This document shows positions 1 to 9,419 of a stretch of 21,364 nucleotides of DNA, piece by piece. This DNA is from a virus: IMG/VR virus record IMGVR_UViG_3300032342_000081, positions 1 through 21,364 of that record, one strand, 5' to 3'. Position 1 is the stretch's first letter, and every line of letters starts with the position of its first letter. Both the position numbers and the translations under genes were made by a program. Under the pieces are notes generated by a model that was not told where the DNA came from, ran no database searches, and worked only from the letters and a program-made list of their open reading frames with translations.

Positions 1-869
1 GGCGTCGGGCTTATCCAAGGATTAGGATCACACGATGCTATATCTCCCCTTTTAGTATAGTTTAAACTTGTTCCACCGCCATATCCTGTTCTGGCTATGT
101 AATGGCCGGGTTGTGCAGTGGTTACAAAATTACCTACACCAAAACTTGAACCGGGAGGTATTATGTCCGTGTAATCATATGCTGTACCATTATTAGAATT
201 TTGTCCTCTACCAATAGTATCAAAACTCGCCCTACCATAAATTGAACATTTCCAAATATCCGATGCTCCCGCATATGAAAAGATATCACCAAACATCCAA
301 TGATAATAACGTCCGGCAGCATCTCCCGTAGCTATCCACATATACATTGTAGTATCGTCGGCAAAAATTATCCAATATCTAGGATTGGAACTGGCGGAGT
401 CAAAAGTTAAACTTTTTCTAACTATAACATATCCAAATGTATTTTGTTGTGTTGGTAGTGGAAATTGTCCAAGTCCAATTCCAACGCTTCCAGACCTATC
501 TCCACCAAGTAATTGTGATGGTGTACATGTGGAGCCAGAAAAAGTTAATGTTTCCCATCCTGTTATAGTAGCTTCTCGGTTTCCCACTGTAACGTTTACA
601 CCAAAATCATTAACAAATAATGACATTGATGACCCGCCGCCTTGTCTGTAACAACCATAGGCTGCGCTGCCTGTGGCACTAGAACTAATACTAGCAGAAT
701 TTTGAAATGGTTTAGTCCAACCTGCCGGTGCTTTGAAAGACGAACCCGTTCCATATCCTGCTACTAAAACGTAATCCAAAATATTTATAAGAGAGCCCGT
801 ATTTCCATAAATAGGACCCGGCCCTTGTGGGTCATTCGCCGAATAAAATTTAAATTGTGATGTTGGCAT
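1..869 (-). CDS. Virion/adhesin protein, third tandem paralogue (3' end outside window)
   Basis: At least 289 residues are present; the ATG is at 869 and the C-terminus lies beyond the left edge. The start MPTSQFKFYSANDPQGPGP matches the two proteins encoded just upstream (1955-3064 and 873-1949). It shares with them a TGSL-(I/V)-x-(V/I)-LDYVLVxGYGTGS segment, an AGWTKPF segment near residue 45, an SLFVNDxG segment and a WIIFADDTTMYMWIAT segment about two-thirds along. Only 3 bases separate its start from the stop of the gene before it, so it is co-translated with that gene. I know this layout from uncharacterised virion proteins of tailed phages, but no enzymatic motif is visible. Its place beside a giant tail fibre suggests a fibre-tip, collar or receptor-contact component. 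The structural role is inferred from context and paralogy only. Confidence 0.7.
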   Translation of the reverse strand, partial: MPTSQFKFYSANDPQGPGPIYGNTGSLINILDYVLVAGYGTGSSFKAPAGWTKPFQNSASISSSATGSAAYGCYRQGGGSSMSLFVNDFGVNVTVGNREATITGWETLTFSGSTCTPSQLLGGDRSGSVGIGLGQFPLPTQQNTFGYVIVRKSLTFDSASSNPRYWIIFADDTTMYMWIATGDAAGRYYHWMFGDIFSYAGASDIWKCSIYGRASFDTIGRGQNSNNGTAYDYTDIIPPGSSFGVGNFVTTAQPGHYIARTGYGGGTSLNYTKRGDIASCDPNPWISPT

Positions 870-872
870 AAT

Positions 873-1949
873 TTAATTTGTTTCTACAGTGTTGGATACT
901 TCCAATCCCCAAAATCCACCACTATTTCCTCCAACTGTAATAACCATAAAAGTTTTTCCTGCATATGTGCCAGACCCATCAAGTTTTTGACCTACTGTAA
1001 AAGTGGTTGCGGGATGACAAATCTGATACAACCCTCTATATCTACCTCTTATATTAATAGAAGGTGGTTCTACTACCCATAAAGGAGAAATGTAATACGA
1101 ACCATCATATGCATTTGGGGATGCCATAATTCCATCAATTATACTTGCTTGATTTGATGTTGCAGAAACTCCTGACGTAGATGATAACCCTTGATCGCCT
1201 TTAACGGCGTTAAACACACTTCCTCCTGTTCCTGATGCATTAGCCGCAAGATAATGTCCATTCAGTCCCACGGTTAAAGAATTTATATTGCTTTGTCTTC
1301 CTGCGTCCTGTGAACCGGCACTCATTGTATCACACCAATTATTTGCCGCGCCGGTGGCATGTCCACCATAAATAAAACATCGCCATAAATCTGTTGGTCC
1401 TTTTAATGAATAAAACTCACCAAATCCAAAGTGCCAATATCTTGAACCATTGTCGCCGGTTTGAATCCACATATACATTGTACTGGCATCAGCCGCAAGA
1501 ATCCATTGTCTAGCAACGGAACTAGCGGTTACACTTTTTCTAATTACAAGATGTCCAAATGTTAGTAATTGTATAGGTGTAGGGAACTGTCCATAGCCTG
1601 TTCCCACAGAGCCAGTATTCAATATTCCAGCAGGAGGAATACTAGAACTTAAATATTGCCAACCTACAAGACTTGCTTCAGTAGCCGTAAGTCCAGTAGT
1701 AGGTGCGCTATCATTTACAAACATTGAAAACTGAGAACCAGATGCTTGTTTAAATCCACCAGCAGTACTAGCTGAGTCGGGACAAGGTTTACTCCATCCT
1801 GCTGCGGGTTTAAAATAAGACCCTGTTCCATATCCATTAATCAAACATGCGTTTAATATTCTTAATAAAGACCCTGTTAATCCATTGCAAGCACCCGGAC
1901 CGTCACGGTCTTCTGAGGTATAAATTGTAAATGATGACGTTGTAGGCAT
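873..1949 (-). CDS. Virion/adhesin protein, second tandem paralogue (358 aa)
   Basis: A complete paralogue of its two neighbours. It begins MPTTSSFTIYTSEDRDGPG and ends with the shared C-terminus LEVSNTVETN. Shared blocks include GYGTGSYFKPAAGWSKP near residues 40-55, SMFVNDS, RQWILAADASTMYMWIQTGD mid-protein, and a C-terminal block RGRYRGLYQICHP followed by GKTFMVI. The segment between the AGWSKP and FVND blocks and the loops after the MYMW block differ most among the three copies, as expected if the surface loops vary. There is no signal peptide, membrane helix or catalytic motif. It lies 5 bases downstream of the preceding paralogue and 3 bases before the next, in a fibre operon. The role as a phage surface protein is inferred. 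Confidence 0.8.
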   Translation of the reverse strand: MPTTSSFTIYTSEDRDGPGACNGLTGSLLRILNACLINGYGTGSYFKPAAGWSKPCPDSASTAGGFKQASGSQFSMFVNDSAPTTGLTATEASLVGWQYLSSSIPPAGILNTGSVGTGYGQFPTPIQLLTFGHLVIRKSVTASSVARQWILAADASTMYMWIQTGDNGSRYWHFGFGEFYSLKGPTDLWRCFIYGGHATGAANNWCDTMSAGSQDAGRQSNINSLTVGLNGHYLAANASGTGGSVFNAVKGDQGLSSTSGVSATSNQASIIDGIMASPNAYDGSYYISPLWVVEPPSINIRGRYRGLYQICHPATTFTVGQKLDGSGTYAGKTFMVITVGGNSGGFWGLEVSNTVETN

Positions 1950-1954
1950 AAAAC

Positions 1955-3064
1955 TTAATTAGTTTCTACTGTATTTGAGGTTTCTAACAACCAAAGTCCA
2001 AGACCGTCAGTTGTCGGTTTAATTACCATCAACGTTTTTCCAGAATAATCACCACCCGCGGTGATATTTTGTCCATCAGTAAAATTAGCAATTGGATGAT
2101 TAATTTGATATATTCCTCTCATTCTTCCACGATAACATATACCACTTGGTTCTATTATTTGTAATGGTGTGATGTATATTGAATTATCTGACCCGTTCGG
2201 TGTTTGCAACACTCCCGTCATAGATGTGGTATCTGCTGTTGTCTGGTCCACCGCGCTCGAAGTGGTTGGATCTCCTTTTTTAGTTATTCCGGTGCTTCCT
2301 CCTGTTCCTGACATACTTCTAGCTATCCAACATCCGGGCTGTGCGGTACCTATACTGGTTCCACCAACACTGCCAGCACCAATGGACGCACCAGTAGCAA
2401 TCAAACCAGTCATATCGTTGTTAAGAGTTACACTAGTATTTTCCGTAAAACGACCCATTACTAAACACCTGTATATGTCATTTGTGCCTCTTAATGAAAA
2501 GATATCACCAAACATTCCATGATAATATGCCGTGGTATCCAATGTAAGTACCCAAAGATACATTGTGCTAGAATCGGCTGCAATAATCCATTGTCTAGGG
2601 GTTGTATCAGCAGCAGAAGATTTTCTCCAAACAACGTGTCCACTATTTAATTGTTGACCGGGAAATGGAAATTGTCCAAATCCAAATCCATTGCCATAAG
2701 AACCTGAATAAACAAATCCTGAACCACTTGTTGGATTTGTTAAACTTGTTATAAGTTCAAATCCACAAATCCAAGCTTCTTTTCCCAAAGAAGTAGCATT
2801 TGCTCCTGCATCATTTACAAACAAAGATAATTTAGACCCCGATGCTTGTTTATAGGCAGCCAATAATGACGGCCCGTTAAGAGTTCCAGATACGTTTGTT
2901 AATGGTTTACTCCAACCGGCTCCCTGTTTAAAATACGACCCGGTTCCATATCCACCGACCAATACATAATCAAGGACGTTTATCAAAGACCCTGTAGCAC
3001 CGTTCATTGGACCCGGTCCTTGTGGGTCAGATGAAGTGTAAATTGTAAATTGTGATGATGGCAT
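1955..3064 (-). CDS. Virion/adhesin protein, first tandem paralogue (369 aa)
   Basis: The first of three tandem paralogues downstream of the giant fibre. It starts MPSSQFTIYTSSDPQGPGP and ends LLETSNTVETN. Conserved blocks are GYGTGSYFKQGAGWSKP (about residues 39-55), SLFVNDAG, RQWIIAADSSTMYLWVLT (about 160-177), the block with DIFSLRGTNDIYRC, and RGRMRGIYQINHP near the C-terminus followed by GKTLMVI. It is Gly/Ser/Thr-rich and lacks Cys-rich or membrane segments, which fits a beta-rich extracellular virion protein. The 61-base gap upstream separates it from the fibre gene; that gap is AT-rich and shows no convincing hairpin. Function is not established; a receptor-binding or fibre-associated role is inferred from position and copy number. 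Confidence 0.8.
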   Translation of the reverse strand: MPSSQFTIYTSSDPQGPGPMNGATGSLINVLDYVLVGGYGTGSYFKQGAGWSKPLTNVSGTLNGPSLLAAYKQASGSKLSLFVNDAGANATSLGKEAWICGFELITSLTNPTSGSGFVYSGSYGNGFGFGQFPFPGQQLNSGHVVWRKSSAADTTPRQWIIAADSSTMYLWVLTLDTTAYYHGMFGDIFSLRGTNDIYRCLVMGRFTENTSVTLNNDMTGLIATGASIGAGSVGGTSIGTAQPGCWIARSMSGTGGSTGITKKGDPTTSSAVDQTTADTTSMTGVLQTPNGSDNSIYITPLQIIEPSGICYRGRMRGIYQINHPIANFTDGQNITAGGDYSGKTLMVIKPTTDGLGLWLLETSNTVETN

Positions 3065-3125
3065 ATTATCTTATCTTTTGGTTATACATATTCTGTTATA
3101 AAAAGTTTTAGATTTTTTATTTTCA

Positions 3126-6100
3126 TTAAGCATTGGATAATTCTGCAATAACCGTCCAATTTTGTGCAGTTCCTAGAGTTGTTACATTGAATCTCAATTT
3201 ATCTCCGCTTACGGTAGTTGTAAAGGTTCCTGTCGCATAATTTTCATAAGAACTACTAGGCAATGAAACCGAACCAATCAACGAAGCAGAAAAAGCACCC
3301 ACAACCGATGATTTTTCTATATTGATGGATGATGTAATGGATTCTACGGATTGTGCTCTAATAGACAATCGTTTTACACTCCATGATATTACAGTGTTAT
3401 TTTGTGGATTAAACGGAACTATAACTTCCGCCGCGTCGCCGCCGGTTGTGGTTGGTGAAAATGCTGAACATAATACCACAGACCTACCAATAGGCACCCA
3501 AGAAGCCGTAACTGCATAACTTGATGAAAGTGCTACTGATGAGAATGATGAACTAATTGACCGTGAAGCGAACGATGCTGACGTGGCCCAGAATGATTCT
3601 GAGGCAAATGATGCTGATATAGCATAGTCACTCGGAACTGGTGGTGCCCACGATGCGCTGATGGATTGACTTGCAAACGAAGCACTTATTGCAAATGATG
3701 CAAATAATGAAGCCGACGCCCAAGAAGCAGATATTGATGATGTAGCTATAAAAGCTAATTGAGCAAAAGAAGCATAACTTGCACTTACAGCTTGAAGAAC
3801 ATTCAAAGTATTCAATGCCCATGACGCCGTTCCAAATAAACTCGAAGAAACCGCTGGAACAGTTATAGCATCCGTTGCTGGATTATATGTAAGATTACTT
3901 CCACTATCAATATAAAGTCTCTGAAATCCACTACCAGTTACAAATGGAATGTAGTAAATGCTAGAACCTGTTGCTAAATTGATATTTACAAACAATGACA
4001 TGGAAGAGTTTACGGCCCATGATGCAGACATTGATTGTGTAATAGATGGCAAGAAATAATTGGCCGCGTAAGACCACGACATGTTTTGAAACACTGTTGT
4101 TTCATCAGCAAGTGCTTGAACACCTAAATCAAGAATTGATGCGGATTGAATTCTATTTGTTGCAATACTTCCCGTCGAAGTAAATCCACCATACAACAAC
4201 AGTTTACTTCCTGATACAATAGCTACTTGTGAATGGTCATTAAATGAGTTACTAAACAGTGTACTTGCATATCCACCCGGATTACTTATTTGTGCTCTAT
4301 TGATTTTTGAAGAAATTATACTTCCGTTATATCCACCAAAATTGTAGTAATAATTTCCAATTACAACACCACTGTTGTTTATGTAAGCACATCCCGGATT
4401 AATACCAATATTAGCCACACCCCACGCTGACGGATTTTGAACGGATGATGTATAAACCGATGTATTTACGTTATTGAATCCAGACCCGTTAAACCCACCA
4501 AACGCACAAATTTTATCACCAAGAACGGCGGCATTACCTGCAATCGTTGACTGATATCCTCCACCACCAAACCAAGTTACAGGAACAATAGACCATGATA
4601 AAGGATTACTAGCCGTAGCATACAACGACGCTGAAAATACTGCACTTCCCGAAGAAGTAAGACCACCGAAAATCCACAATTCTTGATTGTCATTAATAAC
4701 AACCGTGTTATGATTACTTAGATTAAATGGCAACGAACCGGTAGCAACCCAAGTAGTAGGATCATCTAAAGATGCGGTTTGAATTGAAGATGTTGGAGTT
4801 CCTACGTTATCAATAGCACCACCGAAAAGATAAAGACTATTACCCAAACGAATACAATTGGTTTGTAAAACTGGTATAGGTAAAGTTTTGCCTGTAGCTA
4901 CGGTAATTTGACCACCATCACCGACTGATGAAGTCCAAATTGTACCAAGTGCCGCTGCGCCACTATAACCACCAAAAACATACACCGTTCCACTCACCAT
5001 TGCACCAGCCGCACCATAAAAAGTTGATGATGCGGTTCTAGCGGTAGCACCCAATCGTGATTCCGAAAGTTGAAGTTGATACCAACCCGGAATAGGCCAA
5101 GTAATCGTAGTATTGTTGGAAAATGATGCGCTAGTAGAATAACTTGATGTAATATTCCATACACCCGAACCTGTAACTACCGTCAATCTTCCATTGGTTG
5201 TAGTAACAACAACCGAACCAGAAGGCATCGTTATATCATTTATAGCAAATTCTTTTCTAGCTGTACCTGTATTAATTGTACAAAACCACTTATCAGTATT
5301 GAATTCTACAACACCTGCTTCTGGAACAGTTAATAGAGTACTTGAATCCCACTTCATCTGACCTCTTGTTGCAGTTCCATCGCCACCCGCCAAATGTAAT
5401 AAAGCAGTAGGAGTATCACTAACAACGTTTTGTCCAATTCTAATACCACCAATGGTTATTTTTGCTTTTGTCGAACCAACATCCGTATCACCATTTACAA
5501 GAAAATAATGACCAGCACTTACAGCATTAGCATATGAAACATATACTACTTGTTTTAGATAATCGGTTCTCCATCTACCAGCCAAACTGTTTGAACCGCT
5601 GATGATGGATGTGATATGTGTTTGACCAGTAAGACTTGGATTAACCAATGTTATATGGTCTGTTGCTGTAGTAAAGGCATTTGTATTACTTAAAAATATG
5701 GTTAAACTGCCTGATGGGGCTATAGTTCCAAGACCCACTTTACTTCCTGTTTCATACAAAGAACTTGTATCCGACAATGAACCACTTGTAACCCACGTTG
5801 TAAAATACTTTGGTGTACCCGGTCCTATAGCTATTAAAGCATAAGAAGCCGTCACAGCATAACTTGAACTTAAAGATTGACTGGCCCAAGAGGATGATAT
5901 TGAAAACGCCGTTACACCTGATGGAGGCGCCCATGATGCGGATGTAGAATTATACGCCCAACTAGCTGTACCAAAATATAGACCACTACTACTGACAAAA
6001 GCAACGGTATCAGATGTAAAATTTTTCCAAGATTGAATTGTACTAGAATCTAAAACATAAGGAGCAACGTTTATGTATTGGTGGTCAAGTGGTAAACTTG

Positions 6101-9100
6101 AAGTTAGTGCATATTTCCAAGCCAAATAACCTTCCATTTTACGTTGTTCATCAGAACTAATGTTTTGGTTCGTAATAATGATTTCAGCAATTTCTCCACT
6201 AAATGGTTGCCCGAAGTTAGGTTCAAATCCAACAAACAAATCACGAAGATCCATGTCATTTGAACCATTAACAACACCAGAACTTGTAGCAGCATTATTT
6301 ATGTAAACGGTTAGAATTGAATTATTAGAATTAACATTACCGTTGACAATATACCAAGAACGAGAAATATTTGCCAAAGCATTTATGTCATAAGTTGTAG
6401 TTCCTGATTCATTATACATATTCCATTCAGGAACACCACTGAAAATTCTTGGTCCTAATGTAAAATCTCTGGAATTACCAGAATGTCCATTAGCAATCAC
6501 GGTGCCGTTTGAAAAAGCTGACGGTGAAACTGGAAATGTTTGTGGCTTGACTACAGCAAATACACACAACGATGATTGAGATATTGATGTACTTCCTGAT
6601 ATAGCACTCAACCTATCATTTGTACCATCAAAGTGAACAACACTGTGTCCGTTGATTGATGATGTGTATAAAGCCGGTTGATTACCAGCCGTAGATTGAG
6701 TAAAGTAATTTCCATAAGAACCTGTATCAGGCCATAGAGATACGGATGAACTTTGTGACCCTGTTATATCATCACCACGCAACCATACTCTCATTGGAAC
6801 GGTTGCGTAAAACGGACTCCAAAGAATGTTACTAGATGATGAAAATGCTTTGACAGTCAATGTTGCATCTATTTGTGACCCTGTAGCACGAATGCCTACG
6901 CCTACTCCTGTATCAAATACAGAACTGGTTTCAGTAAGACTGTTATTCTGCCATTTTGGAAGATAGTTGTTAGTTCCAACAATTCCAAAGGTAGGTGCCC
7001 ATGATGCACTCAATGAAAAACTTGCCCACGAAGCAGATTCAGCAAAGCTATTAAACTGTGGTGGCGACCAAGAAGCACTTATTGCAAATGATGCACTTAA
7101 AGAACGTGATGCCCAAGAGGCTGAATCAGCAGCGAACGATTTACTAGCAAATGATGATGTTACTGATATAAAAGATTTACTAGCAAATGACGCGGTGGTA
7201 GCCCAAAAAGACTCTGAGGCCCAAGATGCTGATACAGCAAAATCACTTGGTATTGGCGGCGCCCACGATGCACTAATTGATACAGAAGCAAAAGACGCAG
7301 ATGTAGAAAAGAATGACCGTGAAGCAAAAGATGCCGATGTGGCAACAAATGATGCGCTTGCCCAAGATGCGGAAAGAGCATTAGGATTTACATTCAATGA
7401 GAAAGATGCAGTAATAGCGAAACTTGAACTCAACGATTGACTTGCCCAAGATGCAGATACAGCATTAGGATTCAAATTGGTGGCGAAAGAAGCCGTCAAT
7501 GCAAATGATGACGTTAAAGAATTGCTTGAACTTAATGATTGACTTGCCCATGATGCTGTATCGGCAGAAAAAGATTTACTAGCCCACGATGCAGAACGTG
7601 CAAATAACGATGATGATGCAAAGGATGCCGATGAGGCCCAGAACGATTCTGAGGCCCAAGAAGCTGATATAGCATAGTCACTTGGGAGTGGTGGTGCCCA
7701 ACTTGCAGATACGGCCTGATAAGCATTTACCGCACTTGAGGCGGTCAAAGCATATGAAGATGATATAGCTTGACTCGAACTCAACGATTGACTTGCCCAA
7801 GATGCAGAGGTTGATGAGCCTGCTGAGCCGGGTGCCCACGAAGCACTAATAGCAAAAGAAGATGTGGCGTATAGTATTCCACTACCACTAAAGAATCCTA
7901 CAACATTTCTGTTTATATCTTTCCATACTTGAATATTGCCGCCACCAAGAGGTATAGGCATGGATGTTTTATAGGTATGTGCTGTAGGCAAACTTTGCAC
8001 CAATCCATACTTCCAAGCCAAATATCCTTCAACCCTTGATTGGTCGCCAGCTGATATGGATGAAGTTATGATAATGATTTCAGCTATATCACCATTAAAC
8101 GGTTGATTAGATGAAGATTCCCAACCAATACACAAATCTTTCAAATCTAAGTTTGTAGATTGGGCTGATACTCCTGAACCAGAAGCAGAACCGCTCAAAT
8201 AAATTGTTGTTGAACTTGCACCGCCATTTACAATTACGGTATTGATATACCATTCACCTGTTTTAGCGTTGTATGGATTAATGGGAGTTTCCGTATCAAA
8301 ACTTGAAACTGCATCTTCGGTGTGAAGAGTCCAAGTAAATCTTGAAGTTCCACCATCAAAACGTTCACCAACTACAATGTCTCTATTATTACCAACGTGA
8401 CTATTACCAAAAATTGTTCCTACATTTGCGTTTGTAACAGTAGGAGCATAAGACGTTACCTTGGCTACCACGAACGCTGTCAATGCACTACAACTTACAG
8501 AAGTAGGAACAAGACAACGCATCTGGTCATTTGTTCCGTCAAATCTAACGGCGGGATAACCATTAAGAACATTGTAAACCAACACCGGCCTTGAAGTAGC
8601 AGCAGACGCGGTAGCATGGTTTAAGTTTGGTGTGGAATCGGGCCATAAGTTTAAAAGACTGGCAGAAATGTCTGTAATAGCATCAGCTCTATACCACAAT
8701 CTAGGACTATCACTACCCAAAAGCGTAGGCGTCCATAAAACATTTGAATTACTTACTTCTGTAATTGTAAATGTATCATTCGCTATAGGATTTGGTGTAT
8801 TTATGCCTACATTGTCATCGTTTACATAAATCAAACTGCCAGTAGTAGGCACATTATTCCACCAATACCCTACGTAATTGTTACTTCCCACCAAATTAGA
8901 ACCTCCGCCGCCGCCATTTAAAGCGTGAGAGGCTGTCACGGAAAAATATGAATTTTGAGCAAAGCTAGCAGAAATTGGAGTTTGTTGCCAAAATGCGTTG
9001 TTTGTTCCACCAATTAGAGTGTATTCTTTACTGTCATTTGTAACCCAAACTCTCAATCCAAGGTATCTATCACCAAGAGGAATTGCATCACGAGCCGTAG

Positions 9101-9398
9101 TATCTACTACAACCGTTCTTTGGTCAACTGGCAAAGGATTGTCGGTTGTTATAAAGAAAGATGTACTAAGTGATTGACTAGCCCAAGATGCTGATATTGC
9201 TGCATTAGCGAATGTGGTTGGTGGTGGATAAAGAGTATAAAAAGACGCAGATTTATCGGCATTTAAATTTCCCGAAGCATCAATATGAAGAATTACTTCG
9301 GATGCCGAAATGTGAGTTTCACCATAATACGTATTTGTGGCATCACGTTGTAAAATTACAACATCTTTCGGCTGTGGATTTGTATTAGTAATCGGCAT
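3126..9398 (-). CDS. Giant modular tail fibre: LamG x2, six kelch blades, Ser/Ala shaft repeats
   Basis: A 2090-residue protein, approximate residues given. Residues 1-210 form an N-terminal attachment region containing a DGNxxLP-type phrase (DTTARDAIPLGDRYLGLRVW). Residues 220-500 form a LamG/concanavalin-like jellyroll, with LWYRAD, VRFDGTND and GYLAWKYGL as landmarks. Residues 510-810 are Ser/Ala-rich shaft repeats based on SASWAS and SASFAS. Residues 855-1130 are a second LamG-like copy (VWLRGDD, VHFDGTNDR, GYLAWKYAL). Residues 1200-1420 form a region with TPTALLHLAGG and PEAGVVEFNTDKWF, known from phage fibres. Residues 1455-1760 hold six kelch-type blades, five with FGG and the last with YGG. 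More SAS repeats follow at about 1850-1965, then a beta-rich C-terminal domain of about 120 residues. A good ribosome site (AAAGG) lies 7 bases upstream of the ATG. It follows the gp15-like gene. LamG and kelch folds commonly bind glycans, so host surface recognition is the likely role. Confidence 0.9.
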   Translation of the reverse strand: MPITNTNPQPKDVVILQRDATNTYYGETHISASEVILHIDASGNLNADKSASFYTLYPPPTTFANAAISASWASQSLSTSFFITTDNPLPVDQRTVVVDTTARDAIPLGDRYLGLRVWVTNDSKEYTLIGGTNNAFWQQTPISASFAQNSYFSVTASHALNGGGGGSNLVGSNNYVGYWWNNVPTTGSLIYVNDDNVGINTPNPIANDTFTITEVSNSNVLWTPTLLGSDSPRLWYRADAITDISASLLNLWPDSTPNLNHATASAATSRPVLVYNVLNGYPAVRFDGTNDQMRCLVPTSVSCSALTAFVVAKVTSYAPTVTNANVGTIFGNSHVGNNRDIVVGERFDGGTSRFTWTLHTEDAVSSFDTETPINPYNAKTGEWYINTVIVNGGASSTTIYLSGSASGSGVSAQSTNLDLKDLCIGWESSSNQPFNGDIAEIIIITSSISAGDQSRVEGYLAWKYGLVQSLPTAHTYKTSMPIPLGGGNIQVWKDINRNVVGFFSGSGILYATSSFAISASWAPGSAGSSTSASWASQSLSSSQAISSSYALTASSAVNAYQAVSASWAPPLPSDYAISASWASESFWASSASFASSSLFARSASWASKSFSADTASWASQSLSSSNSLTSSFALTASFATNLNPNAVSASWASQSLSSSFAITASFSLNVNPNALSASWASASFVATSASFASRSFFSTSASFASVSISASWAPPIPSDFAVSASWASESFWATTASFASKSFISVTSSFASKSFAADSASWASRSLSASFAISASWSPPQFNSFAESASWASFSLSASWAPTFGIVGTNNYLPKWQNNSLTETSSVFDTGVGVGIRATGSQIDATLTVKAFSSSSNILWSPFYATVPMRVWLRGDDITGSQSSSVSLWPDTGSYGNYFTQSTAGNQPALYTSSINGHSVVHFDGTNDRLSAISGSTSISQSSLCVFAVVKPQTFPVSPSAFSNGTVIANGHSGNSRDFTLGPRIFSGVPEWNMYNESGTTTYDINALANISRSWYIVNGNVNSNNSILTVYINNAATSSGVVNGSNDMDLRDLFVGFEPNFGQPFSGEIAEIIITNQNISSDEQRKMEGYLAWKYALTSSLPLDHQYINVAPYVLDSSTIQSWKNFTSDTVAFVSSSGLYFGTASWAYNSTSASWAPPSGVTAFSISSSWASQSLSSSYAVTASYALIAIGPGTPKYFTTWVTSGSLSDTSSLYETGSKVGLGTIAPSGSLTIFLSNTNAFTTATDHITLVNPSLTGQTHITSIISGSNSLAGRWRTDYLKQVVYVSYANAVSAGHYFLVNGDTDVGSTKAKITIGGIRIGQNVVSDTPTALLHLAGGDGTATRGQMKWDSSTLLTVPEAGVVEFNTDKWFCTINTGTARKEFAINDITMPSGSVVVTTTNGRLTVVTGSGVWNITSSYSTSASFSNNTTITWPIPGWYQLQLSESRLGATARTASSTFYGAAGAMVSGTVYVFGGYSGAAALGTIWTSSVGDGGQITVATGKTLPIPVLQTNCIRLGNSLYLFGGAIDNVGTPTSSIQTASLDDPTTWVATGSLPFNLSNHNTVVINDNQELWIFGGLTSSGSAVFSASLYATASNPLSWSIVPVTWFGGGGYQSTIAGNAAVLGDKICAFGGFNGSGFNNVNTSVYTSSVQNPSAWGVANIGINPGCAYINNSGVVIGNYYYNFGGYNGSIISSKINRAQISNPGGYASTLFSNSFNDHSQVAIVSGSKLLLYGGFTSTGSIATNRIQSASILDLGVQALADETTVFQNMSWSYAANYFLPSITQSMSASWAVNSSMSLFVNINLATGSSIYYIPFVTGSGFQRLYIDSGSNLTYNPATDAITVPAVSSSLFGTASWALNTLNVLQAVSASYASFAQLAFIATSSISASWASASLFASFAISASFASQSISASWAPPVPSDYAISASFASESFWATSASFASRSISSSFSSVALSSSYAVTASWVPIGRSVVLCSAFSPTTTGGDAAEVIVPFNPQNNTVISWSVKRLSIRAQSVESITSSINIEKSSVVGAFSASLIGSVSLPSSSYENYATGTFTTTVSGDKLRFNVTTLGTAQNWTVIAELSNA
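3495..3850 (-). repeat. Ser/Ala-rich shaft repeats near the fibre C-terminus
   Basis: A second, shorter block of SASWAS/SASFAS units (about residues 1850-1968), directly before the C-terminal domain. It contains a cassette PPVPSDYAISASFASESFWA that is nearly the same as two cassettes about 3.6-4 kb away in the main block. This suggests internal duplication. Confidence 0.75.
6985..7845 (-). repeat. Ser/Ala-rich shaft repeats inside the fibre gene (main block)
   Basis: This is the coding region for fibre residues of about 515-810. The protein consists of units starting [ST]-[AS]-S-[FW] and typically running SASWASxSL or SASFASxSF. Many units are 6, 9, 12 or 15 residues long, interrupted by longer loops with NPNA or PPxPSDYA. 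At DNA level this gives many imperfect copies of gacttgcccaagatgc and similar words on the plus strand. It most likely forms an elongated trimeric shaft between globular domains. Confidence 0.8.
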
Positions 9399-9405
9399 CT
9401 ATTTA

Positions 9406-9410
9406 CCTTT
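9406..9410 (-). promoter_or_regulatory. Ribosome binding site of the giant fibre gene
   Basis: Read on the minus strand, AAAGG lies 7 bases before the ATG at 9398. This is one of the few clear Shine-Dalgarno-like sequences in the window; many neighbouring genes have none and seem to depend on overlap with the gene before. Confidence 0.5.
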
Positions 9411-9419
9411 ATTGTCCCC

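Noticed and set aside
385-651. Plus-strand open frame of 88 residues, and a similar one at 2169-2522
   Set aside because: Both lie wholly inside the tandem paralogues on the minus strand, whose conserved protein blocks run through these positions. No ribosome site or recognisable protein is seen.
3065-3125. Terminator or small RNA in the 61-base gap after the fibre gene
   Set aside because: The sequence is AT-rich with T and A runs, but I could not pair a GC-containing stem. No promoter consensus is convincing either.
6967-7440. 157-residue plus-strand open frame rich in DA and ND repeats
   Set aside because: It is the mirror of the SASWAS repeats in the fibre gene. The minus-strand frame is a continuous 2090-residue protein with recognisable domains, and the repeats keep the opposite strand open by composition.
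6985-7845. CRISPR-like array, suggested by regularly recurring short words
   Set aside because: The repeats are imperfect, of variable spacing, in frame, and fully explained by a Ser/Ala-rich protein shaft. There are no unique spacers of constant length and no cas genes.
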